Source: Liopterus haemorrhoidalis
Lineage: Eukaryota; Arthropoda; Insecta; Coleoptera; Dytiscidae
DNA length: 64,000 nt
Reading direction: 5' to 3'
NCBI GenBank assembly: GCA_963971575.1
Contig: OZ020613.1
Location: 44,940,239 to 45,004,238, forward strand
Below, piece by piece: positions 42,445 to 53,303 of the stretch (position 1 is the stretch's first letter; the number at the start of each line of letters is the position of its first letter). The notes beneath the pieces were generated by a model. The model worked only from the letters and a program-made list of their open reading frames with translations. It was not told where the DNA came from and did no database searches. Both the position numbers and the translations under genes were made by a program.

Positions 42445-43482
42445 TAGAGGTGGGAAATGCGAATCTTTATAAAGATTCTTTTAGTATAGAGTGGCTCTCT
42501 AAAAAGATTCGTTCTTCTGGAACGAATCGTTGGCGTACAACAAATCTAGTGTTTACTGTTTACGTCACGCTGTACTTAGCTTTGTTATTGTATAGTTGTG
42601 TACTGTTGAGCTGAGAACAGTACACTTACTTCTGTAGTTCTCCTGCGTTCGTTTTTCTTAGAGGGGGAATACAAAATACTAAAATACTCTATTTAAAACT
42701 AGTTATTTTTATAAAAATTATTATTTATCAATTTTAATTTTAATTAATTTGTCCTTTGGAAAACAAAAAAAATGAATGCGTTAAAGTGCATTACAGTAAT
42801 TTTTACTTGGTATATTTAAAATAATTAACTATTTTGTATAATTATTTAAAAAATATATTTATATTTTAATAAATTTGTTATTTAATAAATCAATATTAAT
42901 TGTTGACAATTGTTGTATTTTTAACTTGTCCGAACACTGTATACAAAGCTATCATAGACATAGATGTATACAGTGATGACATCCTACCGGTTCAGACCGG
43001 TCCGCGCGAACCGTTTATTAAAATTATTGAAACCTTAGGGAACCGGTTGTTAGTATTATTAAAATTAAATGAATTACTCTGACTTCAGTTTTGAATCGTG
43101 CGCCGTACCCTGCAGTGATGCAAATGTAATATTTATTTTATAGGTTATTAATAATACGCTCTTAAAATGTTTTCCTTATAATTAATAAATGGAAGTAAGT
43201 GATTTGTTTTCACTCTCAAAAATACAGAAGAGGTTTCTAGATATCACTTGACTTTATAGAACCGCTTCCTGATAATTTAGGATGGCATCACTGGACGTAC
43301 GTGTGTTCCACACTACACAGCCACCAGCCTGACCTCTGTATCAAGTCACACTCACCACTCGCTAGCATTGGTTCGTGAGTTCGCGTACTGCAGATTCGTT
43401 CGCTGCTTATTAAAAGATTCGGTCGTATCAATTCACTGCAACGATTCGTTCTTTTAGAACGAATCGTTCACGAACATCTCTA
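42445..43482. mobile_element. hAT-like element with inverted GATTCGTTC ends
   Basis: The ends 'tagaggtgggaaatgcgaat' and 'cgattcgttctt...aacatctcta' are imperfect inverted repeats rich in GAACGAATCG palindromes. Flanks 'ttataatg' (42437-42444) and 'ttatagag' (43483-43490) match at 6 of 8 positions, suggesting an old 8 bp target duplication. 1038 bp, with no transposase visible. Confidence 0.5.
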
Positions 43483-43951
43483 TTATAGAGTAACAAATGC
43501 TCTATCCAGGCTTCAAAATTGAACGCCGTAGCACTGGGATCTATAATGTATTGTTGTAGTTAAATTTATTAGTGTGGTAAATTTATTGGTTTGAAAACTA
43601 CAATTCCACTTGCTGAGTACAAACTGTACTTCTAGGAACATGCAACATAACCTCAACTCATACACTCTGCGACTGCCATTAACAATAGACAAGCACTCTT
43701 ATATGGTTTTGTTAACTGTCACATACCAACATCAAAGATAATTTTATTGGTATACAACATTTATATCCCTATAATACAATAATAATAATTTTATTTAATA
43801 GCAACAATGTTTTTTTTTTTTTTTTAGAATTTATTGGTCTTAACTACATTGGCCAATCAACAATGTTAGATAAATAAACAAATTATTGCAGTAAATAGAT
43901 TTTTTTCTTTACCCAGGGGTGCCATACACCTTTTTACTCCTAAGCGCTATT

Positions 43952-44213
43952 GAGAACTGACACGCTCGGATACGCAGTCTGGTAGTCAAATATTGTACTA
44001 CGCGACTGTAGTACTGTTTGAAATTAAAACATATTTTCTAGTGTTGATTTTTTGTTAGAACGTCGATATATACATTTTCATAAAATAAAAATGTACTGTG
44101 CTTAAATTAAACTGTACCCTGTTGGAATATTGACAGCTGAATACTAGACAATTCAGCCATTTTGTCATGATTTACAGCGCCGCCAACGGTAATGTCACTT
44201 CTCAATATAATTT
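43952..44213 (+). mobile_element. ~250 bp MITE, copy 1 (inverted copy at 48705-48954)
   Basis: The terminal inverted repeats are 'attgagaactgaca' and 'tgtcacttctcaat' (13 of 14). The interior ('cgctcggatacgcagtctgg', 'tagaacgtcgata', 'ggcgctgtaaa'-type) matches 48705-48954 on the other strand. No coding capacity. Confidence 0.8.
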
Positions 44214-44749
44214 CGCTATGCCATTTTGTATTTGACTCCAAACACAAATTTTCCACCAAGGCGTAAAATGACGTCATTGGACCAGGTGATTAGACTCTCC
44301 AGCCACTATCCACCATGTGATTTGTTCACTATAATCACACCCCTGGCACTCTTATGGGCGATAAATCCTACCGTGACGTCACCAGTTTTAGTTTGTCATC
44401 GATCCGGTAGTGGCGCTGTAGTTGGCTAGATAAATCAGACGACATCTAAGTTTCCTTTTCTATCTGTGTTTTCTATGCAGTTAACGTCATTTCAATTCGA
44501 TGTTATTGTTTATTGTGTTTTTCATGACAAAGAATTTTAACAAATCCAAGTTTAAGTGAAGTGTTTTACTGTGCAAATAAAGTGTGTTTTCAAACAATAG
44601 CAGTTTATAGTATCGAGAATTAGTGGTGTTTGAGAAATTTTCAACTAGTTTTAGGTTATGTTTTTAACATTTACGTTCGTCTAGTTTTGTTGTGGCTCAT
44701 ATGAGAAGTTATTTAAGAATTAAATAATAAACCAGTGGCGAAGGGAAAC
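44214..44749. other. Non-coding stretch with two perfect TGACGTCA octamers
   Basis: TGACGTCA (CRE/bZIP palindrome) occurs at 44269-44276 and 44374-44381. The sequence is less AT-rich than its surroundings. A 67-codon plus-strand frame (44226-44429) has no recognisable content. It could be a promoter-like region or the body of an unrecognised element. Confidence 0.3.
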
Positions 44750-45380
44750 CTCCGCTAGACTTGCCCTCCCATAAAAAAAAATATTTAAAAAAAATGTAAA
44801 TTTAAAAAAAAATTTTTTTTTAAATATTTAGATAAATCTTCAAAAATACATCAAATTATGTTCTATACAAATTTTTGTCCAAGGCTTGCTTTACTAGTTA
44901 CGAATTAATTATCATGACCATGGAAACGTTACATATAAGTATGAAAAAATTTCGAAATTTTTCGTTTTATCAAAAAACGTCTCAAATAAAAGTTATTAGT
45001 TATTGCATTTATAGTAACTTTTGTTCAATAAATTTTTTCGAAATATTTTTCTGTTGCTAAATATTCGCAAAAATCTGAAAATCGACAGGAGTAAACTCCC
45101 ATTTCTAGTCAACTGATTTTCATAAAAAACAATAGGGTTCTTCCCATTTAATAGGAGAATTTTTTAGTACCAGAACGAACTCTTTAAGTTAAACCGTTTT
45201 TGAGTTATCGTGTATACACACAGACACACACACACACACAAATACGGACGGCACTTCGAAAATAGGTTTTTTGGATTCCCTGGACTATGAAACGTGGTCA
45301 TCCGTCAAAATCTCGACATCGAAAATTTTCGCGATTACAATACTTGCCCCTTATATATTAAGGTCGGGCAAGTAAAAACA
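44750..45380. repeat. Unclassified interspersed repeat with CA microsatellite
   Basis: The opening 'cagtggcgaaggg' is hAT-end-like. The body contains (CA)n at 45220-45240 and closes with 'acttgccccttatatat' and 'ggtcgggcaagtaaa', a partial echo of 'cttgccctccc' near the start. No coding content. 45381-45812 is AT-rich with nothing recognised. Confidence 0.4.
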
Positions 45381-46112
45381 AAACCACCGTATTAAATTTT
45401 TTTTATTGATTGTAAAATTTGTACTGTTTTTTGATTTTAAATTATTAACTAATATTTCAAAGCATTTTATAAAAATTATACTATTTAATTATGTAAAACA
45501 ATTAAATCAAGTAATTATTGGTAAAGACCTTAGAGTAAATGATAATGCATCGAAATATTTTAAAGATGCAAGAAAAATGTATTTAAGGTTAAGATATAAA
45601 AAATAAAATGTATTTACAAAATGTAGTATTTTATTTACCTATTATAACTGTTTTATTTACCTAAGAATAATTGCATTAATTTTAAATACTGGCGCCGGAT
45701 TGGATATATGTAGTATCTACATTATCGATTGAAAATACAATTAGTTTGGCATCAATCCGTTTCTGGCGCTAGTACTAATGTAAAAAAATTACTATACTAG
45801 TGTCATATCTATCAGTGTTGCCAGATGTACGATTTAAATCGTATTTGTACGATATTTTTGCATGTGTACGATGTACGACTTCTTGGTATCAGATGTACGA
45901 TTTTTTTGATGTTTTTATTGATGAAACATATTTATTTATATACATTTTTAGTAAGTTAAATATTAATATTATATAATGCGATATATTGAATATTTTAGCC
46001 CTCGGATTTCAAATCGACGCGCTCTTAAATAGAATGGTTTATCTCGCTAAGATCGGGTATGCTCGGGCATATTCGAATATTCAAAAATATAAAACTCACT
46101 CCTCATTAGTTA

Positions 46113-46719
46113 TACCCTTTTCACACTAGAACTTTAAGACGAGTGAACTTAAAGTCACCGATGTTTAACATCGGTTTGCTTTCACACTTGATGTTTAAAT
46201 CTCCGCTGCTCTCATCAGCTACAATAATTTTGTCCTTAAGTTACCGTCAGGAAATTTTGACGTCACCAGTTTTGAATTGTTTGCGCAGACGCACATTTTG
46301 AATTATTATAAACAAATATGGATGTTTCATTTCATTCTACAATAAGACACTACAATAAAGAATATATTACACCTGTATTAACATTTAAGTCGATACATTT
46401 TATCTCAATTATTGTAGCTCTGTATTTTATTAAACACATTATTAAAATAAATAATTTTATTATAACAATAAGTATAAACTTCTTATAACGTCGATATAAT
46501 ACAGTATTCTTGTTTATGATAATACAAAATGTTGACAGCACAAATTCAAAGAGTATTTTTTTATAATAGAAATTCTGTTGGCAATGCGGACGATGTTTAA
46601 GACACAGATCTCTGTCTTCAACATCGCTTGTATTTAGACGAGGCCATACGGTTTCACATTAGCGTTTAAAGACACATTCACTTTAACATCCGATCTTAAG
46701 TTCTAGTGTGAAATGGGTA
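46113..46719. mobile_element. Nested MITE with TACCC...GGGTA inverted repeats
   Basis: The ends 'tacccttttcacactagaac' and 'gttctagtgtgaaatgggta' match at 19 or 20 positions and are flanked by TA. It contains 'tttaacatcgg' repeats and a TGACGTCA at 46258-46265. 607 bp, non-coding. Confidence 0.75.
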
Positions 46720-46734
46720 TAAGAGTACTGTACT

Positions 46735-47068
46735 CAGTGGCGCACCCAGGGGGGCCCCCCTCCAAGAAGGATGGAAATACCAAATTTTTTAATTAGCATT
46801 ATGGATCTTAGGTAAATATATAGATATGGATTTAAAAGTAGAGATGAGGACCTTTTTTTTTCTCATCACTTGTATTTTACTAGTGAGGACCTTTTTTTTG
46901 TTCATCACTTGTATTTTACAAGTGAGGACCTTTTTTTCTGCTCATCACTTATATTTTACAAGTGAGGACCTTTTTGTTTTTTTGTCATCGAAGCGAGGAG
47001 CTTTTTTTTATATCTTTTTTTGACTACCGCCCCCCCCCCTCCAAGAAAAATTCCTGGGTGCGCCACTG
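46735..47068. mobile_element. Nested hAT MITE with 8 bp duplication and internal ~45 bp repeats
   Basis: A perfect 16 bp inverted repeat, 'cagtggcgcacccagg' and 'cctgggtgcgccactg', is flanked by identical 'actgtact' (46727-46734, 47069-47076). Inside are three to four tandem units containing 'agtgaggacc' plus poly-T and 'catcacttgtattttac'. A diverged relative lies at 4757-4968. Confidence 0.93.
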
Positions 47069-47269
47069 ACTGTACTACAAACTGAAATCGGCCTTGTCTG
47101 TATTAATATATTATTGTATTAATGTATTAATATAGAGATATGTATTTCCCTGAGAGTACCCTAATTTTACTAAAATACCTTGTAATTTTTAGTTTTCAAC
47201 TACTTTAATATTTATGCATGTGATTTGATATGTGATACGATATATACGATATATATATATATATATATA

Positions 47270-47535
47270 TGTTAGCATCTAGCCTTCCACGAAGCCCTGT
47301 TACGTCACCATAAAATGTTATCTAGATGCAATCCGTAATCTGGATCCACTAATGATGACGACTCATTAACGATAATGATGACGGCTCATTACACTAATTG
47401 GACTTTATAACACACACGTAGAATTTGATAGAGAGATCAGATGTTTTCTTACGTTGTAAGAGTGAATACTTAGAATAAAATAGTCTGTGAACAACTTGAG
47501 TTTTATTTAAACAATAAATCCCTTATTTGTTTACA
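47270..47535. mobile_element. Candidate short solo LTR (Copia-size) in a TA repeat
   Basis: It begins TGTTAGCATC and ends TTTACA, 266 bp, with LTR-like features: a late 'aataaaatag' and T-rich end. It is flanked by TA repeat on both sides, which hides any target duplication. Sequence after it (47540-47640) has no clear primer-binding site. Confidence 0.35.
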
Positions 47536-47638
47536 TATATATATTCCCCGTCAGGTATTCGCGTATGACGTGCTGCCTTGTAGTAAGCCTGAAGTGCAGT
47601 ACCTGGCGAAGGATGGTTTAAGACCTAAACCACTACCA

Positions 47639-47641
<3 letters not shown>

Positions 47642-47704
<63 letters not shown>
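47642..47704. repeat. (TA)n microsatellite
   Basis: About 31 TA units inside the hAT element. A shorter TA run lies at 47248-47270. Confidence 0.95.
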
Positions 47705-47709
<5 letters not shown>

Positions 47710-48704
47710 GTTATATAATTATTATCTAAGTATTTTGTTAATTCAATAAAAATTTATAAAAAGGACTCTGCTGTATTATACATTTTTTATCCTTTTCTGC
47801 TACTATGATTGTGCAATAGAAAAATATATACCTAATAATTTTTAAATTAATTACACAGCAAATTTTTTGTACGATTATTTTTTAAAAAATACGATTGTTT
47901 ATACGATTTTTTTCTTGAAAATTCGATAATTTTGAAGTGTTGGTACGATTTTTTATTTTTCACCATCTGGCAACACTGATATCTATCTTGTCTATGACTA
48001 TAATCGTCACGGACTGGTATAGAGATAAGATACAGCATTCAAGTGGCCATAGGGAAAATAATTTTGCATATTTGGGAAATTGAAGCAAAATAATTAACTC
48101 TTATGACAATTATGTATGCATTAGCAGATCTCTGTTGTATCTGCCTCAAGCGCAAGAACCAATTACGACAACTTTTAAATAGTTACGAAAATATAAATTA
48201 TTACTCCAAGCTGGTATTATTATTTCCGGAAGTGGTAAGAACACATTTATTTTAATATATATGATGTATTTAAAATTTACAAGCAATTTTCATCGTAATT
48301 TCTACTTAGTTATGTCTGTCACATTTTTTTTTTTACAAAATATTAAACTGCTGGAAGGTAAGATAAATAATATACAGTACGGTGATCCAGTCGTCCAGTT
48401 TTGAAAGTATTTTGGTAAAACTTTGATACATATTTTACTAAAAAGTTGTATATACGACTTTCATACGTAACAATAAGACGGAGTTAGCTTAAAAGACTAA
48501 GATATTCAGGTTCTTCTGTTATTAATATTTTACTATGTAATGTGATAACCTAGTTTTCAGGTGCAAAACAGTTCATTTTGGCTCTAATGTCTTTGTGACC
48601 CAGAAGTGTAGGTTGTATACACAGCTTAAAGTAATCATTATTAATTCTAATTATTATGAGCCTCTTATGAGAATATATTAACAGCGTCATGTTCTATTGT
48701 GAAG

Positions 48705-48954
48705 TGACATTACCGTTGGTGGCGCTGTAATTCATGGCAAAATGGCTGAATTGTCTAGTATTCATCTGTCAATATGCTAACAGGGAACAGGTTAATTTAA
48801 GCACAGTACATTTTTATTTTATGAAAATGTATCTATCGACGTTCTAACAAAAAATCAACACCAGAACATATATAATAATTTCAAACTACTACAGTCGCGT
48901 AGTACAATATTTGACCACCAGACTGCGTATCCGAGCGTGTCATTTCTCAATTGC
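48705..48954 (-). mobile_element. ~250 bp MITE, copy 2 (inverted relative to 43952-44213)
   Basis: Reverse-complement copy of the MITE at 43952-44213, with ends 'tattgtgaagtgaca' and 'tgtcatttctcaat'. The two copies lie 4.5 kb apart in opposite orientation but are simply two insertions of a short family, not the ends of one large element. Confidence 0.8.
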
Positions 48955-49275
48955 AATTACCTACAAGCATAAGATGCATATGAAAATTGTCCAGGTCTGA
49001 CCTCTTCCGACCGAAATCTCTTTCTAGTTAGATATTTGGAGATAGAAATCGAAGGGTACCAGATCTGGCGAATAAGGATTACCAACTACTTCAAACTTTA
49101 ATTCTTCCAGTTTTCAAGTGATAGTGCCGCTGGAATGAGCAGGCGCATTATCATGGTAGTAGTTTTTTTTGCACTAAACCAAGACCTTTTTCGCGAATTT
49201 CATTCAACAAATGATCAAGTATTTCCCCCGCTGCTACACCAGACAAATTTGTATATTGCTAACAATTATTTTCAG

Positions 49276-49612
49276 GTCTCCATAGTGTTGTCCAATCAGG
49301 GTTCAATATGTCCGGAATGCTGCAGTAATGTGGATAGTTTCTATAAATTTCGTGAAGAATGTTTGCGAAACATTCAAGCATATATAAATTACACATTCCA
49401 ACTGTGTTCTGTCTCTGAAATTAGCGGAGAGGTGTTTAATGATTTGACAAATGCCGCAGAAGAACAAAAAGAGTTGTTGAAGGACTGTGAACTGTCTGAA
49501 AAGCAGTGCAGTAGTACCGACATATTACCAGGATGCAATAAGACTTACTGTAGAATAAATGAGACATCAGAAAAGAATTATTCTACACTGGAAACAGGTA
49601 CGAAAGAGTATG
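49276..49612 (+). CDS. ZAD exon (second half), module 3
   Basis: The acceptor is 'aattattttcag' (to 49275), phase 0 in; the donor is 'gagtatg|gtgagtac', phase 1 out. An alternative donor 'gaaacag|gtacg' after 49597 has the same phase. It encodes 'NQGSICPECCSNVDSFYKFR' then 'EECLRNIQAYINY': the second Cys pair (CPEC) and C-terminal helix of the zinc-finger-associated domain, used for dimerisation by insect C2H2 factors. A Cys/Glu-rich linker follows. The frame can be traced upstream to an ATG at 49135, but that stretch lacks the first ZAD Cys pair. An upstream exon, not found here, must supply it. Confidence 0.8.
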
Positions 49613-49676
49613 GTGAGTACACAGGTATCCTGTAATAAGATTTTATAATAAGACTAGCTGAGGTACCCGTGCTTCG

Positions 49677-50722
49677 ATCAATCAATCAATTGGCTTTTAC
49701 AACCCTTAGTGGCTTTTTGCCGCCTTCACAAACTTCCTCCATCTGCCGCGGTCAGGCGCTAATCTTCTCTAATTATGGGCATCGATTCTTTGCAGGTCTT
49801 AGTGCACATTGTCCACCCATCTTATTCGAGGTCTTCTTCTTGGTCTGTTTGTGCCTGGAACGTGAATACTCTTCTCACTGGCATGTTGTTGGGCATTCTG
49901 ATGACGTGTCCGATACAACGTATTCTGGAACTTTTTATGAAGCCAATCACATCCGATTCATTATAAAGGTCACGCAGCTCTTCATTTCTTCGGATTCTCC
50001 ATATTCTATCCTCTTGGGCAGGACCAAAATTTTCCGTAAAATTTTACATTCCAAGATTTTTAGCCGGCGTTCTTGTTCTTGTGTAAGTATCCAAGATTCC
50101 CTTCCATATGAGAGTATGGATCGAAGAAGGGTCTTGTATAATCTTATTTTTGTGTGCCGTGATAGCAAGCGTTATCTGAGCAGACTGTTAAGTAGGTTTT
50201 TTCGCAGAAAGGATTCTTAAAGTTGTTTCTTCTGTGATGTTGCTGTTGCTGTTCACGGTGCTTCCGAGGTATTTAAAGGGTGTTACGGATTCTATTCGCA
50301 GTTCTGCGATTACTGGTGGGTATCTGTTTTGAGGTGTTCTCGATGCCCTGAGGTACTTCGTCTTTTCTGTGTTTATCACAAGCACTTCTGCTTCTGCTGT
50401 TTCCCTTAATGAGTTATACGATTCGACAACATTTCTTTCAGATGTGCTTATTATGAGGAGATCATCTGCATAGCCCAGCACTTGGCTTCGGTTTCTGAAT
50501 AGGTAGTGGTCGTGTTGGATCGGATTTTTCCTCAAGATGGTGTCTAGAACCATATTGAAGAGCGTGGGTGAAAGTGCGTCGCCTTGTCTTAGGCCAATAT
50601 TACTGGAAATGGCATCAATCTTGCATGGCCCTATTGTAATTTTGTAGGAGGTGCCAATTAATATTTCCATTTCTGGGACCTTAAAGTTAATCATCGCTTG
50701 CCACACCGAGGGGTGTCTAATA
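49677..50722 (-). mobile_element. 5'-truncated RTE-clade retrotransposon with 13 bp target duplication
   Basis: It is flanked by identical 'tacccgtgcttcg' at 49664-49676 and 50723-50735. The 3' tail is (ATCA)n at 49677-49690 on the left, as in RTE elements with short tandem tails. The target is the 5' motif of the tandem-unit family seen at 13785. Confidence 0.88.
49947..50706 (-). pseudogene. RTE-type reverse transcriptase fragment, frameshifted
   Basis: The first block (50188-50706) has 'NIGLRQGDALSPTLFNMVLD', the catalytic 'VLGYADDLLIIS' and 'PFKYLGSTVN'. A frameshift near 50180 leads to 'RLYKTLLRSILSYGRESW' (49947-50168). The YADD box and order of blocks fit the RTE clade. The endonuclease and N-terminal RT are missing by truncation. 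Confidence 0.85.
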
Positions 50723-50735
50723 TACCCGTGCTTCG

Positions 50736-51235
50736 CTACAGTATTTATGTACTTTAACTCAGCTTCATTGTTTCATTTTTATTAAGATTTAGATAAATCT
50801 ACAAAAATTATTGGGACATTCTCTATCGAATAAAAAATACTAATTTTCCCCTCAAGGTGTAAAAAAAAAAACTATCAAAACACACAGAAGAGATTGCAAA
50901 AAGACACATATATGTCAAAAAGGATCTTTATAACTCAACGAACACAGAAGATATGAAGGGCTCTATAATACACCTCGAAGCTAGATTCGCAACTTTAAGG
51001 GTTTATAAAGATCCTGAATTAAGTTTTTATGCATATGTATGGGAAACCTTTGGAAGCAAAATCCAAGTCGATATCATCATCAAGCCTAAGAAATGTTGAG
51101 GAATCTGTTAAAAAAAAATTGCATCGTTTCACCTCCTCAGGGATCGAAATTTAAAAAATGATTTCTTAATGGGTGCTTACGTCATGAAAGAAATAATTAT
51201 TTATTAAAGAATTTTGCATTTACAGGTTTAAACGG
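50736..51235. repeat. Fragment of the ~400 bp tandem-unit family, left part
   Basis: It continues 'acccgtgcttcgctacag' after the RTE insertion and keeps the family words 'tgggacattctctatcgaat', 'ctataata', 'ttaagggttta' and 'gcttacgtcatgaaag'. The same copy resumes at about 52150 after other insertions. Confidence 0.7.
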
Positions 51236-51322
51236 AAATAAAACATTTTCTTCTTCTTCTTCTTCTTGATCTTGGCCTTTAATACCTTTCGGTGTCGGGC
51301 TGCTAAATAATATTATTATGTA

Positions 51323-51565
51323 CTACCTCCGTTCCACAATAAGTGAGCTATTAAACCTATTTAAAAATTCCAAAATAAGTGAGCTATTAAAAAAATTTAA
51401 GAACTTCAACAATGGAAACATTTTTAATGAATTATTCTGATACAACTACACATTAATTCAATATGAAGTTCAATTATGAACTGAACAAATTTACTAGTGG
51501 TTTAAAGTGAATTCTGCAATTTCAATAAAAATTGAAATAGATCACTTATTGTGGAACGGATGTAG
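51323..51565. mobile_element. Stowaway-like MITE with TA duplication
   Basis: A 30 bp terminal inverted repeat (28 of 30 matching) begins 'ctacctccgttccacaataa' and ends 'ttattgtggaacggatgtag', flanked by TA (51321-51322, 51566-51567). It is 243 bp, AT-rich and non-coding. The terminal sequence closely resembles the CTCCCTCCGTTCC ends of plant Stowaway MITEs of the Tc1/mariner superfamily. Confidence 0.88.
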
Positions 51566-51679
51566 TATTATTTATTCATAAAAAATAGTTTCAGAAAAAA
51601 AAAAAATTAAATAAGTGCAATTAAAAAATTATTTTGTTGTTACTAAGGGCGTTAGAAATACTTAGAAAAAAATATCTGC

Positions 51680-52150
51680 TGTATTATGAACATTGGAACA
51701 GATAGAATTATACATACAGCAGATACTGTCAGTGGTGACATCACTTCCGAAGCAGGTCCTGTGTCGGTATTATTCTTATTGTATCCTTTCTAAATGTTCT
51801 GGTGAAGGAATAACTCCATTGATGAGTTTAGTAAGAAAGCATAATCCGCCCCACCGACTAAATTTCTCCGTTAATCACGAGGAATCAAGGATAGAAATTA
51901 AGACAACAAACCTGTCCTGTACAAGTTCTAAGTGGTTGGAATATGTAAATTAATACGGACTCCACACTTCACTCGCATACTCAGTTATATAATGGTTGCA
52001 TAGTTAGCGAAATTAGAAGTGTTTTTTAATGAAGTCTAACATCCGTGTTTGCTTTTTTACAAATGCTGTCAAAATGCTTCTTAAAAGAAACGCTGCTGGT
52101 AAAAATAACTCCAAGATCTTCATCAACTTGCTTAACGCTATTCCCGTTCA
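51680..52150 (-). pseudogene. Jockey/CR1-like RT fragment, decayed
   Basis: The minus strand reads 'VKQVDEDLGVIFTSSVSFKK' then 'HFDSICKKANTDV' and further short blocks broken by stops, as in the thumb region of Jockey/CR1 reverse transcriptases. The 86-codon plus-strand frame over it (51693-51953) is antisense and not coding. Confidence 0.65.
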
Positions 52151-52390
52151 TCTACTTCCCGAATTTCATGTTTATAGGTCTAGGACACATTTTATCTAAT
52201 AGAAAAATACCGATGCTCCACATTAGAGGTGAAATAAAAAAATAAAAAAGAAAAAGCAAAATACTTTCTAAAGATTCTAAGAAGACAATATATAACAAAC
52301 TTGAATGTCATAACTCAACAAACATTGGAAATACGAAGGGTTCTATAATTCACCCCGAATCTAGATTCACCTCTTACGTTCAAGTACATA
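52150..52390. repeat. Fragment of the ~400 bp tandem-unit family, right part
   Basis: It resumes the family at 'cccgaatttcatgttta' with 'aatgtcataactcaacaaac', 'gggttctataattcacccc' and 'gattcacctctta'. It is the right side of the copy interrupted at 51235. Confidence 0.7.
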
Positions 52391-52432
52391 GTACATTCGA
52401 GTTTTAGAAATAAATATTAATGATGGGAAAAT

Positions 52433-52912
52433 TTATTTATTTATTTATTTATTGTTTGGGTGGTCAAACAGAACATAGTTCCTATAGACCCCCATGAAAA
52501 ATTTATAATAAGATACTAATTATAAATACAATGATACAATTTATATAAAAAAAATATATATATATTTACTCAACAAATTAATACAACAAAATGAGTTTTT
52601 TATAAATAAGTGCTTACGTATCGTTGAGCTCTTAATTTATATTATACTAGTTTTTTAAAGACAGAAAATGACAGGAAAAATATATCGCACGTATTAAAGT
52701 GATGGTTAAATGTGCTCATAGTTCTATTTAGAGGTGAATTCTGTCTAATATTTGTATGATAGTTTCCAGAATAAAACGTATTTATTTGCTAGATTTGATT
52801 GATTTCTTCAGAATCAATCATACTATTTACAATTTTATAGACAAAATTCATCTCTAATTTAGTTCTACGGTTTTTCAAGGTATGTAGGTTATATCTATTT
52901 AATTGAACAAAA
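52433..52912 (-). pseudogene. Non-LTR RT C-terminal remnant
   Basis: The minus strand gives 'YNLHTLKNRRTKLEMNFVYK' then 'IVNSMIDSEEIN', typical of the very C-terminus of some CR1/Jockey-like ORF2 proteins. A (TTTA)n stretch at 52434-52455 marks the 3' tail. It interrupts the type III exon region of module 3. Confidence 0.6.
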
Positions 52913-52919
52913 TAATATG

Positions 52920-53010
52920 AACAGAAAGGAACTGGAATTAAGACAGAACAAGAAACTGATTATGAAAATGAAGTGGTCTGGAATATAACACACGGCTGAA
53001 TGAGAGAGTG
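52920..53010 (+). pseudogene. Decayed type III linker exon, module 3
   Basis: Aligned with 35200-35293: 'GIKTEQETDYENEV' then 'NITHG' and an in-frame TGA. The donor is weakened ('gtggttagtaatg' versus 'atggtcagtaatg'). It is probably skipped in a transcript joining 49612 to 53304, which is in frame without it. Confidence 0.5.
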
Positions 53011-53303
53011 GTTAGTAATGAGCAAATTTACCGGCGACTCTCTGTTTGTACTGTGGGTCTGTTCTATAAACTTTACTCTGTCCTGTCGTAAGCTCCTGCA
53101 GTATGCATAATAGTAACCTTGACAGTGTGCAAGTGACTGTCGATAAGTTATAAAATGAACTCATTGTTATTTATATTTTATTGTCACAGTTCAGTTTATT
53201 TCAAACAAATTTTAGCAATGTTTGACTAGCGATCATCTTAAATAGTGTTTTGTTTATACTGTAGCTAATTAGTTTATATTTGAATGTGATCTGTTAATTA
53301 TAG

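Larger units (their letters stand above)
45813..47978. mobile_element. hAT element with perfect 8 bp target duplication, host to nested insertions
   Basis: The ends 'cagtgttgccagatg' and 'catctggcaacactg' are a perfect 15 bp inverted repeat, flanked by identical 'atatctat' (45805-45812 and 47979-47986). Both subterminal regions are rich in TACGAT words. The original element is interrupted by elements at 46113-46719, 46735-47068 and 47270-47535 and by TA repeats. No transposase is visible. Confidence 0.93.

Noticed and set aside
45406..45606. 66-codon plus-strand frame
   Set aside because: AT-rich, no recognised family, no splice partner, and situated between repeats. Support is too weak to list as a gene.
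43952..48954. A single ~5 kb transposon with 250 bp terminal inverted repeats
   Set aside because: Each 250 bp arm has its own short inverted repeats at both ends, so they are two MITE copies.
49135..49275. In-frame N-terminal extension of the module 3 ZAD exon from ATG 49135
   Set aside because: It lacks the first ZAD Cys pair, and a good splice acceptor lies at 49275, conserved with module 1. The upstream sequence is probably intron.
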